Shown here piece after piece: positions 1 through 25,619 of a stretch of 64,000 nt of DNA. The notes beneath the pieces are model-generated. The model saw only the letters and a list, made by a program, of their open reading frames with translations. It was not told where the DNA came from and did not search any database. Every line of letters begins with the position of its first letter. The first letter of the stretch is position 1. The stretch comes from Cristatella mucedo (taxonomy: Eukaryota > Bryozoa > Phylactolaemata > Cristatellidae), in the NCBI GenBank assembly GCA_009760855.2, contig WPIO01000059.1, forward strand, positions 339,501 to 403,500, written 5' to 3'. The position numbers and the translations under genes were made by a program.

Positions 1-95
1 GCTGCGCAGCTGCTGTGGGTCGCCGACGACGTCGGCGGCGGCAGCAGCAGCAAACGGTCGGGGGTCGAGAAGAGTTCCACTTCCGTCGCTCTCAC

Positions 96-13732
<13,637 letters not shown>

Positions 13733-14027
13733 AGCATCTAACGGTCAGAGTCCTGCGGACGAAGGTAGAGCTCAGCAGAATGAAACAAAAAGGTGAAGGT
13801 CACGTTTGTTGGCGTCTTGGATCCAAGGGGCGGGTAACCGGGAAGCGAGTCCAGTCTGGTGCCCACCCTTACCTCCTCCCCCACCCGAAAGAGAGAGGAT
13901 TAAACAGCATGAGACTATAAAGCTCGAGAGTTCGCAATCCGGAAGAGTGCAATTTTTTCTACTGTGATTACCGATTTCCTGCTACCGAACCAAGAGTTGC
14001 AATCTCAAACGACAATCAGCAGCTACA

Positions 14028-14150
<123 letters not shown>

Positions 14151-14336
14151 TCCACGAATGAGAAGCCATATCGAAATTTGTAACAGTAACATTTTAACTG
14201 CTGCTTCTGCATCTCATCAATAGTTAAATTGTTTGACCTTAAGATTCTTGGATTCTTAGCGGCTACGAATCGTGCATGTAGAGCGATAAATACGTAGTAA
14301 GTTCACCTGCTTTGCTGGTTTCGCCATCCATAGTAT

Positions 14337-14748
14337 AAGAATAATAATAATTATTATAATAATAATAATAATAATGCACTTAATAAAGCGCCCTCGGAGA
14401 ACTCAATCCCTTTCTATGCGCTTGGCGTTTGCTGCAAAGGGAAATGCAATTGAATGGTGAGTAATATCATGCTTGATAAACAAACAAAATGAATAACATG
14501 GTTAGGGGTGACATGCCCAGGGTTAGCATGCAAATGTGGTTAGTGACAGCATGCACAGTGTCACCACGCATAAGCACGTGAAGGACGAATCACAGGGACC
14601 CACTAAATGGTGTCCTAACTAGGTGTGTTTTTAAGTTTCTTTTAAATGTGGTCGGGTCAGGGGATGTTCTGACGCAGGTCGTGAGTGGGTTCCAGGCTTT
14701 GGGAGCACACGAACTAAATGCACGGTCTCCAAAGGGTTTGAGTATGTG
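14337..14748 (-). mobile_element. LINE A 3' end
   Basis: TAA-rich tail at the left, hairpin at 14385-14430, the conserved tract with GACATGCCCAGGGTTAGCAT, and the extreme C-terminal coding end (TTTGGGAGCACACGAACTAA in antisense). Confidence 0.88.
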
Positions 14749-14759
14749 TCATTCTGATT

Positions 14760-16440
14760 TTTCGCTGCGCAGATGCATTAGCCAGTTTATTACTAGAGTA
14801 GCGACTCGGTCTCAATTACGTAACACTTGTACAGGACTATTATATAATAATCACAATTACATAATTCCTGTGCTAGTAACTAGTAATGCATCGCAGCTAC
14901 ATGACCGGCCGGAAATTGATTTTTACGCGTAAAATGGTCAGCGAATTCAGTACAAGGTATTTGCATGGCTACTATAAAATGCAAGAAAAAAGAAATTCCA
15001 TTAAATCGGTGCAATTTTAGGCGTTCGCACTTTTCTTTAGTCTCGACGGAAACTTGCTTCTTCCGCTTCCGTCTCTGCCTGCATCAAAGCTATGCTTGGT
15101 AACCTTGTAAATGCCGGAGCCCGAGTTCTTCGGGAAGACGAAAGAGTCGAAAATGTTGAGGCAATGTGCGACAGTGCCCAAAGCTTCGCCATCACCGAGA
15201 TCGGACCGCTCAATCGTTCGAGCTGGCGAGAGGGGGCGGGCTCGCCTGGAGACGTCCTCGGCAGCTCCAGCTCAAGCGACGGCGTCCCTTCAGCTGCCGG
15301 CTTTCACCTCCTCTCACCTTATAGATGTCCAGCTTCGTCTTGTGCAGCGTTGGCGCTTGATTCTCTCTCTCTCTAGCTGCAGTTGTAGCTGGCGCTTCTG
15401 CGCTGCAGTTGTAGCTGGCGCTTCTCCTGCAGTTGTAGCTGGCGCTTCTCCTGCAGTTGTAGCGTAGAGACGTAGTTGTAGGCGTGGTGCTGACAGGGAT
15501 GCTGTCAGATTGCGGAACGACTAATACTAATACCAAGGACCTGGCCGGTAGACATGCGCCGTCGGCCGAGGCCAATTAAGTGGACAAATACAACTAAGAA
15601 TGGACGCCAGAAACTGTATCCGAGAGAATAACAACTACGCATGAGTTAAGGAAGGGCGAGAGTGCAAGTAAGATTTTTGCTAGAGCTCGGGCCGGCAGCT
15701 TCAGTAGCTCAAGCGAGAGACGACGCCGCGAGAGTCCGAACATACGGCGACGAACAGCTTTGTTTAACTTAGACTGGCCAGCTACATTCCGCCGGCTACC
15801 CTCTTCGCCGGTAACGTGACAAAAGTTCGCGACGGCAAAAGCGCGCGACGGCATAAGCGCGCGACGACAAAAGTGCACAAAAATATTTTTAAAGAATGCT
15901 AGCATAAATATATATTGCTAATAAGGAGTATTTTATTAGGGAAGAACGATACATTGTATAACGCAAGTCACATTTTGGCTAATGCCAGCTTTTAAATATA
16001 TTTTGAAACGGTATAGTTACATAAAGAGTCAATAAAGAGCCTAAGTATGTCTGCCTACGTTTTTTAACTAGACGCTCACGTAATGTGCGGTTCTTTTGCA
16101 CGCAAGCACGTGACCTTTGCAAGCACGTGACCTTGAGAAAGCGGCGCGGCAGCCACCTGCTGGGTGTCGCGCCGTCCGCTACGCTTGCGGATACCATACG
16201 CAACGTCTTGCGTTGAGGTACGCAGCGCTCGTTTGCTCTCGGCGTGCCGCGACTGCGCACACGCACCTTCTGAGTTCGTTGCACCTTCTGGGCGCTACGC
16301 CGACCGCGCCCCTTGAACGAACACTTCGCCTGGCCAGCCCTGGCTTCGCTCTCCCACGAGCCAGTCGCCTCCCTTCCGGTATAGCTCTGACCAGCTCGCG
16401 TAGACTGCGCCCGGGCCGCTACGCTCCTCCCGAAAGCGCC
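14760..16440. other. Spacer upstream of the zinc-finger gene; no certain gene
   Basis: Around 15060-15210 all readings are protein-like. The minus strand reads LGTVAHCLNIFDSFVF and the plus strand has two ATG frames. None has a decisive splice site or domain. 15374-15465 holds about four 24-26 bp units with GCAGTTGTAGCTGGCGCTTC. The rest shows nothing I can name. Confidence 0.4.
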
Positions 16441-16448
16441 AGCTTGCC

Positions 16449-16592
16449 AGCTCTAGTAATGACTTTGTAGTAGTAATGACCATGTAGTAATGACCTCATA
16501 GTAATGGCCTTGTAATGACCTTGTAGTAATGACCTTGCAGTAGTGACCTTGTAGTGATGACCTTGTAGTAATGACCTTGTAGTAGTAATGAC
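16449..16592. repeat. Short minisatellite, TGACCTTGTAGTAA type
   Basis: About nine imperfect units of 14-18 bp, such as AATGACCTTGTAGTAATGAC. Confidence 0.88.
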
Positions 16593-16943
16593 CCGCTCGT
16601 TTAAACGCCGCCGCCCCCCCCCGAGCTAAAGCTTTAGAATCGCTCTCCGAAAAAACAGCGGCGCGCCCCGCACTGTTTGGCCTTGACCGGCGGGCGGCTA
16701 AACTGCACCGGGTACGGTTTTAGCTTGGCTCTGCCTGAAGAAACTAGCTCGTTTGAGCTTCCCAGCTAAGACTCTAAAATTTGTCGTCCCTCGCTCGCTT
16801 TGTATCCGGTCCGCCCTAGTGCAGCCCGGCCGCTGTAGCTTCGCTCTGCTCAAAAAAGCGGCACCTGGCTCGCTTGACTTCCTCTCCGCTAGATTAAGTT
16901 TCGTTTCGCCCGACGATGCCATATTCTTTGTATAAGGAATAGT

Positions 16944-17215
16944 AATAATATTACTAATAAATTTGTTGTAGCGCAGTCAGAGAACTTAATCTCTTTCTAG
17001 GCGCTTTGTATTTGCTGTAAATGAAGCATGATCGAATGGTTCGCGGTAGAATACCTAATAAACAAACATCACCGGGTTAGAGGTGACATGCACAGGATCA
17101 GCATAATAATAATAATAATAATAATACACTTGATAAAGCGCCCTCAGAGAACTCGACCTCTCTATAGGCTCTTTAGCATGTAAGTTTCGTTAGTGGCAGC
17201 ATGCACAGTGTCAGC
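16944..17215 (-). mobile_element. Two LINE A tails, one apparently inside the other
   Basis: A first tail (hairpin at 16970-17010) is interrupted at about 17105 by a new TAA run and a second hairpin (17140-17170). Both are in minus orientation. Confidence 0.78.
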
Positions 17216-17395
17216 ACTGTGGTTTCATTTAATTGATGACACTGCCCCGATCGTTGTACGAGTGGGCTGTGACACTCGATGTGGTAGGCTGTCGGATCAT
17301 GCTATTGGTGATTGTTAAGACAGGGGAGTCGTGGGCACTCCGGTAGGCGAGAAAAAAGAGAGAGAGTAAGAAGCATCGCTGATTCAGGAGACAGG

Positions 17396-18748
17396 AGTGC
17401 AGCTCTGCAGTGAATTGCAGCTCTGCAGCGAATTGCAGCTCTGCAGCGAATTGCAGCTCTGCAGTGAATTGCAGCTCTGCAGTGAATTGCAGCTCTGCAG
17501 CGAATTGCAGCTCTGCAGTGAAGTGCAGCTCTGCAGTGAATTGCAGCTCTGCAGCGAATTGCAGCTCTGCAGCGAATTGCAGCTCTGCAGTGAATTGCAG
17601 CTCTGCAGTGAATTGCAGCTCTGCAGCGAATTGCAGCTCTGCAGCGAATTGCAGCTCTGCAGTGAATTGCAGCTCTGCAGTGAAGTGCAGCTCTGCAGTG
17701 AATTGCAGCTCTGCAGCGAATTGCAGCTCTGCAGCGAATTGCAGCTCTGCAGCGAATTGCAGCTCTGCAGTGAATTGCAGCTCTGCAGTGAAGTGCAGCT
17801 CTGCAGTGAATTGCAGCTCTGCAGCGAATTGCAGCTCTGCAGCGAATTGCAGCTCTGCAGCGAATTGCAGCTCTGCAGTGAATTGCAGCTCTGCAGTGAA
17901 TTGCAGCTCTGCAGCGAATTGCAGCTCTGCAGCGAATTGCAGCTCTGCAGTGAATTGCAGCTCTGCAGCGAATTGCAGCTCTGCAGCGAATTGCAGCTCT
18001 GCAGTGAATTGCAGCTCTGCAGTGAATTGCAGCTCTGCAGTGAATTGCAGCTCTGCAGTGAAGTGCAGCTGCTGCAGTGAATTGCAGCTCTGCAGTGAAT
18101 TGCAGCTCTGCAGTGAATTGCAGCTGCTGCAGTGAATTGCAGCTGCTGCAGTGAATTGCAGCTCTGCAGTGAATTGCAGCTGCTGCAGTGAATTGCAGCT
18201 CTGCAGTGAATTGCAGCTCTGCAGTGAATTGCAGCTCTAGCAGCAGCTCTAGTAGCAGCTCTGCAGCGAATTGCAGCTCTGCAGCGAATTGCAGCTCTGC
18301 AGTGAATTGCAGCTCTGCAGCGAATTGCAGCTCTGCAGCGAATTGCAGCTCTGCAGTGAATTGCAGCTCTGCAGTGAAGTGCAGCTCTGCAGTGAATTGC
18401 AGCTCTGCAGTGAATTGCAGCTCTGCAGTGAATTGCAGCTCTGCAGTGAATTGCAGCTCTGCAGTGAATTGCAGCTCTGCAGTGAATTGCAGCTCTGCAG
18501 TGAAGTGCAGCTGCTGCAGTGAATTGCAGCTCTGCAGTGAATTGCAGCTCTGCAGTGAATTGCAGCTGCTGCAGTGAATTGCAGCTCTGCAGTGAATTGC
18601 AGCTGCTGCAGTGAATTGCAGCTCTGCAGTGAATTGCAGCTCTGCAGTGAATTGCAGCTCTAGCAGCAGCTCTAGTAGCAGCTCTGCAGTGAATTGCAGC
18701 TCTGCAGTGAATTGCAGCTCTAGCAGCAGCTCTAGTAGCAGCTCTGGA
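17396..18748. repeat. 18-bp minisatellite, about 75 units, with higher-order variants
   Basis: Unit GCAGCTCTGCAGTGAATT. Alternating variants are CGAATT, TGAAGT, a GCTGCTGCAG form and a CTCTAGCAGCAGCTCTAG block. The variant order recurs, so blocks rather than single units were duplicated. The length is divisible by three, hence ORFs of up to 543 codons on both strands. I treat these as artefacts. Confidence 0.97.
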
Positions 18749-18749
18749 C

Positions 18750-19187
18750 GGCTGGAAAGGATGTGCCCTAGTAGGCTGATAGAGATAGAGGTAAGGGAAC
18801 GACTGAAATAAGCAGACCGGCTGCAGGTCTTTTCGAGAGAAAAAAATCGTAGTTGATAGGAAATGGCGACATTGCCGTCCCGTTTCCGATTACTGCTGTG
18901 GTTCACTGGGGGGGGGGAGGGTTTTCTGACCACAGTGGGACCAATACTTTAACACGAATACTATAATAACATATTAATAGTTTAGTTTAATTGGGTCATA
19001 CAATTATAATTAGGTCAATCCCGACTCTACCCGGGCGGTGCCAATTTACTGAATGATGGTGGCAGCCCCACACACCCGTTCTCATTCATCGCCGGAGAAA
19101 AGGTGCAAAATTCTGCATCGCCTGCCAATTTGGGGTCTTGGGTTCATCATTCTTTAGCGTGGTATGGCTGGAGTCATATGAAAGGAT
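18750..19187. other. Spacer, no feature
   Basis: Contains a G run at 18908-18916 and AT-rich sequence. No gene seen. Confidence 0.4.
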
Positions 19188-19800
19188 GCAATAATAATGA
19201 TAAATGACTTGAAAGCACTCTAACAGAATTAGATCTCTGTCTAGATGCTATCTATACATACCTGTATGCAGCAGAGGAAGCATGTCACTGAGCTAAGGGT
19301 GAATCGCTTATAGGGGTGGGAGTTATGCACCCACTCCTATAAAACTTACCTCCCTCACCGAACATTTATTGACATTTCTCAAGTACTAATGAAACTATCG
19401 GCATGCAAATTAGCACAAACAACAAGAGTAACATGGGCTATCTTTTGATGTAACCATAGCTGTTGTGATGACCTTCTGATCGTCTGTAAAATTCAAGGTC
19501 ATATTATGAGGACATGCCTATATTCTGGGATCAATAGGTGCATTTCGTCTGGTCACGGTATGTCGTGACGTCAGTCTCAAATGAGTTCTGTGCTTTGGCA
19601 GAATACGAACTAAAGGCATGGTGTCCAAAGGTTTTGAGGTTCTTACGAGGTATAGCTACACGATTCGAGTCAGAACAGCGGGATGTACAATTCTTGGCCT
19701 GCAAGGAGAGTAGTTCTGATAGGCTGCAGCCAGAGAATAAAGGGACCCAAAAGTAAGTGACAGACCCTTGCCTCACTCTAGCGAGTTTAGACTGACCACA
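19188..19800 (-). mobile_element. LINE A 3' part, degraded
   Basis: Tail and decayed hairpin at 19190-19250. The antisense of the C-terminal coding end (RKNLKTFGHHAFSSYSAKAQ) lies at 19700-19560. Confidence 0.8.
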
Positions 19801-19809
19801 GACCTTCAT

Positions 19810-22795
19810 CGCTTCTGCAGCCCTTGTCGTTGGTTCTTACGCCTCAAAGGCCGGGTACGGTGCGAATTAGGAGCGTAGAAAGTTGAGCATGAAGGCTGGT
19901 CTCTTGGCAGCACGGCCAATTTTTTCGGCATTTCAGCACTGGAGTAAGAACTACTAAACCCACCCTCGATCGCCCAACCGACTGAGATCTCGATCGACAG
20001 ACCGGATTCCCATTGGTCCTCGCATGACCGGGATGCGGTGAGAATACTCGTGGGCACAACGAGTGAGTGAAACGCCATTTCGCATTATGTTCTATAAAAT
20101 AGCTTGTCAGCGATAGCCGTAAGATCCCATGTTACAGATGGGCTAGCATCGAACTAAATTCACCATTACGATGGTCTCACAGTTCCACTGAGATGGTATT
20201 ATTTGACGAGGATCCTTTCTGAGTAATCTCAAGGTATGTTCGACGAGACGGCCTTGACAGAGCGTTGAGCCGACCGACCGACATAGTATCGAATGAGAGC
20301 GTGAATCCAGCGAGTCCAATTCCACCACGGCGTACTTTGGTCTGCCGGAGAAATGAGGAGCCAGAAGAATCCGCGATGGGTGGCGAGGCTATCAGGGCAT
20401 CGGGACAGGTTTCATAACACAATGATACTAAATTTTAATAGCATCATCGGAGAACAACTTTCTACGCACTTTACACATGCTGCAAAGGATACTGCCTCTC
20501 AACAGCTTCAGGCCTCTAGTGGTGTGAGTAGATAGATTCATTGACTAGTGGCCTTTCTTTATTTAACAGTTTAAAGCCAATTTGACCTGACTCAGGGTAC
20601 CAGCCTAATACAGCTTTCAAGCGTGTTGCCCAAGTGACCAGCTGCTACCTGGCTGCATCCTTCTAAATGCTACTTTAATCAGCTCGGTGGTCTGAGATAT
20701 CGCTGCTGAACGCCCTTTACTTGAGTGTGGGGAAATGCGCCAACGAGGCGACGGTGAAGGCCGTTTAGAGCCAGCCTTGACCGTCTGGCGTAGGCTGCGG
20801 GAGAGGCAAGGTTTTCGCGCGGTGGGCGCCAGTCTTCGTACGAAATCTGTAACCTAATGGCTTCCACGCTCCTTTGCTCTTTTAGATTAGCCGAATGGTT
20901 GGCATGTGCCTGTATAACTGCTTGGATAACTTGCGTTCGCACGCTCGAGCCTGTTTCGCGTGCATGTCTGGTGTGCCTGCGTGTGTACTTGCGTGTGCAT
21001 GTACCTGTGTGTTAACGCGCGGGCACGGATGAGTGAATATGCGCGAGCTTGTGTGTGCACTTATGAGGCGTTACTGTGCATGCATGTGACCATGCAAGCC
21101 CGAGGATTGGGGTGGGTTGTAGGTGCGAAACCTAAGGACTCGTTTTACGAGACTGCTAATGCCTCACTGCGAGCTCTTTTGAATACGTAGCCGCAGAGAC
21201 ATTCCTAGTTTGGTATTTTCAGTTGTTCTTTTTATTTGGCCTTGCTACTGTGTAAGACCGACTCCTTAATTCTATTTTGAGTCGAGCTGAGATCGCTTGG
21301 CGCTCGAAGTCTTTCGAGCATATATCAATATATCAAGTGCATTTAAGCGTTAGTGAATAGCCTAGTTTTGGCTCGTCTTTCCTCTTCTGGAGGTGCATTT
21401 TTCTCGTCACAGATGAGACTTCCCACTGTTAGAATGCCGAACAACTGGGGGGGGGGATCTATGCGTCAGATAGTCAATAGTGGCCATCGACCACTGTCGT
21501 CATTTAAAAATAGCTCAGCCAAGTGGAGCCGATCGTTTCTGCCATATTCCTATCGATCGATCGTGGCCATGGGCATGCGAAGCGTTAGAAATCCGAAGTA
21601 CTGCTTCGAAGTTGCAGTTCGACATCGTTAGGACCTGCAAGCCACCCTGCCTTGCTTACCGTGGAGGGATGCCTTCGATCGACATTCATAAACCCTCTAA
21701 TTTGAGGATCCTTGGGAACCAACGCGGTTAGATTTTAGAAAATTCTTGTCGTATCAACATCAAACTAGTGCAAAGTAGGTTTAACTGAATTTGCCAGAGT
21801 ATATATTTCAGGAAATGCATCTTAACTACTATATGGGACACTTCTTCAGGAATAGTGTAGGCCTGAGACACATCGGTATCATAATATGCCACATTAATTT
21901 AAACTTGTTCCAAAATTGTGTCAGAATTTGACGTCCAAATGTATTTTCTGATGAATAGGGGCACGTTTAACATTTTAAACTGTTCTATGGCGCTGTGCTA
22001 ACCTCGGAGAAACCAAAATTCACGATCTAAAAGTATTCAAAAAGTGCTCAAAGCTTGGCAATTCGCTGGATACTATTCAGCAGTCGTGCTGTTTTTGGAA
22101 GAGCCGTATTTGATTTGGCAGGAAGATTTCATCCGGAATATTGTAGTGCACAGTCTATTATTGATGGCACTAGGCAAAATTGCTACTGTCAGAAGTTGGA
22201 AGTTGTTTCCAAAGCCGCCAAAGCTAGCTTATTTGGGTGTCTGTAGAGTCTGGTAAAGTAGCATATACCACTTGCCACCCGTGTTGTTGTTGCTTGCTGC
22301 TTTCACATTCTACCTCCAGGCGACAACTTTTGGGCCTCCAGCTCATATACATGTGCACGAGGATTCTCTTAACTCTCAGGGTGCGCAACCGTTTCTTTTG
22401 CCAGCACCGTGTGCAGCTGCTGTTCAGCAGCTATGAAATAAAGTAGTGCAAGAGCGTGCCCTTGTTCAAAGGTCTGCCAATCACAATCGTTCGTGCGTTT
22501 GTTCGAGTCCTGCATATTCTCAAACGGTCGGTGGATCGGCTGTCCATCTGGGAGGATCCACTGGCCATCCGCGGGACGACCATTTGGCAGACCATGTCCC
22601 GCTGAGCCGCTAATGTCGCCCGGTTCGCTCGAGCAATGCAGCTTGAGGTCCAGTGGGACAACACACAATGCCCAGTGCGAACGGCAGTTTTGACAAAGAA
22701 CAGACGCCCGGCGGTGTGCCAGCCGATGCCATGCGCGTGACAAGCATGACAAGAGCGGTCCAGGCCGAATCGCTTGTGCACATGCCGCCGTTGTC
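19810..22795. other. Long spacer upstream of the CENPV-like gene
   Basis: 20420-20490 resembles a worn LINE A tail. The minus-strand ORF at 20942-20679 and the plus ORFs at 21353-21731 have no domain I recognise. 20950-21080 is a GT/TGTG-rich run. 21730-22030 is AT-rich and non-coding in appearance. Confidence 0.4.
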
Positions 22796-22801
22796 GTGCA
22801 G

Positions 22802-23004
22802 ATGACTCCGAGCCAGGCCTTGGGCCCGGAACAGCAGCTGCGGCAACAGCCGGACTTGGACGGTGGCAGCAGCGCCGGAGGCGACCATCGAAGCACTCCA
22901 GGACTGAGTGGTGCCGCACTGGTTCAGCACTTGGGCGGATGCCATTGTGGTGCCGTGCGGTTCAGTGTGTGGGCGCCGGCAAAAATCGAGGCCATCGACT
23001 GCAA
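22802..23004 (+). CDS. CENPV: CENPV-like exon 1
   Basis: Starts MTPSQALGPEQ and includes HLGGCHCGAVRFSVW. Ends GACTGCAA before donor GTATGG (phase 2). The start is uncertain. Confidence 0.75.
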
Positions 23005-25608
23005 GTATGGCGGTGACGGCGCAGCGAGGGCCCCATGCCGAGCCTACTTCAGGCAGACATTCGGGCCGCCATTTGTGCCGTTCGCTTGTCTCCAAATCGA
23101 AGAATCGAGCCACGTTAGTGCATCATACTAAAGGCGTGGCATCGCCATCATCTCGCCCACATCCCTGCCAAGTTGTCAGCCTCTACCAGACTCACGCCCA
23201 GATCGCCCAGGCAGCGAAGGTTGAGAGTCTGGCTGGGGCGGCAATGCAGTGGCTATACCATGCCCACCATTCTGGCATGTAATACTACTACTATGCCCAG
23301 CTACCTCGTGCCCCTCCACTGACTGTGCTGACTTGTTTTCGTCTGCTTTCAGCTGTAGCATCTGCAAGAAGAAGCAGAATATCCACTTTATCGTACCCAA
23401 AGCTCGCTTCACTCTACTCGCGGTGAGTCGGCCCAAGGTCTGCCTACGCCGATGCCCTCTGCTGTGATGGAAGGCCGAGCCACGTGCTCACATGCAGGCG
23501 TGCTCATAGTCCCTCTTTATCTGCTAAAATGAAAAGCCCGAGGCGAGAGCCGCCCAGCTGTACGTCTGGCTGCGCACTCGGCCGTACTTGGGCGTGCCCT
23601 GCCGCGAGCCCTTGCTCGAAGTCAATTTGAACTGACATCATCAGAAGTCGGCATCTGGGGACGGCTGCTGAGCGCAAAATCCTTTGCTTTAGAGGTAGCC
23701 GCCGTCTACCTACGGAATGAGGATGCTGTGTCAATTCCCTTTCAGTTGCTGACACCACGATTTGGTTCATACCTGGCTGAACTGCTGCACAATTCTCTGC
23801 CCTTTCATGCCCTCTGTGCAGACAATAAACTAGCTGTCCCATTCCTATCGTTTAAGACGATTGGCAACATAAGATTTTGCTCTGCACGTGTGCAACTGAC
23901 TTGACATTTAAAAAGAGGCTAAAACACATTTATTTATCGTAGCATTTAGTGGGTCCATGTGAGTCGTACTTTATGTGCTTATGCGGGCTGACACTGCGCA
24001 TGCTGCCACAAACCATATTTGCATGCTGACCGTGTCCATGTCACCTCTGACCATGTTATGCTTGTTCTTGAGCATGCAACCACTAACCATTCGACAATGC
24101 TTCCTTTAGGGCATATGTAAAGTGCCTAGAAAGAGATTAGGTTATCCGAGGGTGCTATACAAATGCATGATTATGATTATTATTATAAATTCACCCCCAA
24201 AATTCTTACGCAATGTCATCTTCCCACTTCCGAGTGTGGCGCACATCCTTTGCAGCAGTCGCGCACTGCTGCTTCGATGCTACTCACTTCCTCGACAGCC
24301 GTCCGGACTCAGCTGTTGCTCCGGCCGCTTTCTCTTTGTTGTGTCAGATGACGACTACGTTATTGCTCACCGAAAGCCACGCAGGCAGGGAAAGCGCCAC
24401 AGAAAACTTGCCGGCGCGACACCCATGCGATGCATCCTCGGGGCTTTGTGTTCAGCCACTGACGTAGATGCAGTACTACAGACTGCAGTCAATGCTTGCT
24501 TACGTTAATTTCGAGAGCGGAGAAATACACTTTAGGATGTCGATTCTTGGCGCTTTTTTGATTAATGCTTGCTCGTATACCACAGGGCAAGGACTCGCTG
24601 GTGACGTACACGTTCAACACGCACCAGGCCAAGCACACATTCTGCAGGATTTGCGGCGTGCAGAGCTTCTACTCGCCGCGCTCGAACCCTGACGGCTTCG
24701 GTGAGAGGCATGCACACCGTGCCACGCCCCGGCGGCGGCACGAGCGGCGCCTCGGCAGCCGCAGCAATGTAGACCCTTAGATCGGCTCGATTAAACTTGA
24801 TTGAACTAGATTAGCCTGGATCAGCTTGCCCCGCTAAACCATCTAGATGCTGCCTCTGAAGAGCGCTAACACGCTGAGGTGATATCGTTCATCGAGAAAA
24901 GAAGCAAGGGACGTAAATCGTCCTCGAAAGGAGGGCCTGCGACCTTGAATGCAGAGTCCCAGTCGCTCGGCTATTGCCGAAACACGCCGGCGACCGTTGG
25001 CACTTGCACACTGCCCGCTCGGCGCTACCATGTCAGCCTGTCAGCTAGTCGAATGGCTGCTCTCAGCATCCGGCCAAATGGCTGCTAATAGCATCCGGCC
25101 AAATGGCTACTCTCAGCAGCCCCTAGCCCGACGGGGCTCAGTGCGCACTTGCTCTGCCCTGCAGTGAGTCACGTTTGCATCTGGCATGTACAGCTGTGCT
25201 ATTTATTATTCATTCGACTGTTTCTTCACCCCTCCACACTCCAAGACGCATTAAGCAAGGCTACCAAGGCAGCTAGCTTGCTCGTTGCATTCGACATCGC
25301 GCGACCGTCAGCGTGCGTCCACTGCTGGTAACGGCTGGCTTTGAATGGCGCGCAAACCGCCGCCGAGCATCCGGGCTCAATTGCTCCACTCTCGCCCGGT
25401 GACGTGCGTGGCCAGCGTGCTCGCTGTCGAAAAATACCCGGCGACCGAAATATTTCTTTTGTCGTGCGGCCGCTGCGACGCAGGCGTGATGCCTCACTGC
25501 TTGGACGAGGGGACCGTCACCGAGCTGGTGGTGGACACGTTCGACGGCAAGCACTGGGAGGAGAGCATGCGGAAGGCGCCCGACATACGCCTGCGCTCCA
25601 AGCTCTGA
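22802..25608 (+). CDS. CENPV: Centromere protein V-like (GFA-domain zinc protein), 4 exons
   Basis: Exons 22802-23004, 23353-23422, 24586-24700 and 25484-25608 give 170 codons plus stop. Junction phases 2, 0 and 1 all agree. The protein shows the three cysteine clusters of the GFA family: GGCHCGAVRF, DCNCSICKKKQ (split by intron 1) and HTFCRICGVQSFY. SPRSNPDGFG and HCLDEGTV follow, the order found in CENPV. In vertebrates CENPV acts in chromosome alignment and microtubule stabilisation, and it has the zinc fold of glutathione-dependent formaldehyde-activating enzyme. The chosen ATG follows a CAG, so an upstream exon may exist. The disordered N-terminus of mammalian CENPV is mostly absent. Intron 3 carries a nested LINE. 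The gene converges with ANAPC7. Confidence 0.87.
23353..23422 (+). CDS. CENPV: CENPV-like exon 2
   Basis: 70 nt. Acceptor CTTTCAG, reading CSICKKKQNIHFIVPKARFT, donor GTGAGT, phase 2 to 0. Confidence 0.93.
23755..24460 (+). mobile_element. LINE B interrupted by a LINE A 3' end
   Basis: LINE B coding end (KLAVPFLSFKTIGNIRFCSA) runs to about 23891. The LINE A terminal sequence with hairpin and ATT tail fills about 23892-24190. LINE B resumes at TTCTTACGCAATGTCATC. It lies in intron 3 of the CENPV-like gene, in sense orientation. Confidence 0.82.
24586..24700 (+). CDS. CENPV: CENPV-like exon 3
   Basis: 115 nt. GKDSLVTYTFNTHQAKHTFC and then RICGVQSFYSPRSNPDGF. Acceptor CCACAG, donor GTGAGA, phase 0 to 1. 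Confidence 0.95.
25484..25608 (+). CDS. CENPV: CENPV-like exon 4 (stop)
   Basis: 125 nt. Reads GVMPHCLDEGTVTELVVDTF and ends RLRSKL before TGA at 25606-25608. Confidence 0.92.
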
Positions 25609-25619
25609 GCGGTGGGGCG

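Noticed and set aside
17302-18933. 543-codon ORF on the minus strand
   Set aside because: It lies in the 18-bp array, whose unit length is divisible by three and lacks stops. The peptide is a pure repeat with no start context or splice sites.
23176-23436. Minus-strand ORF over CENPV exon 2
   Set aside because: The plus-strand exon is supported by phase and cysteine motifs; the minus reading has no domain.
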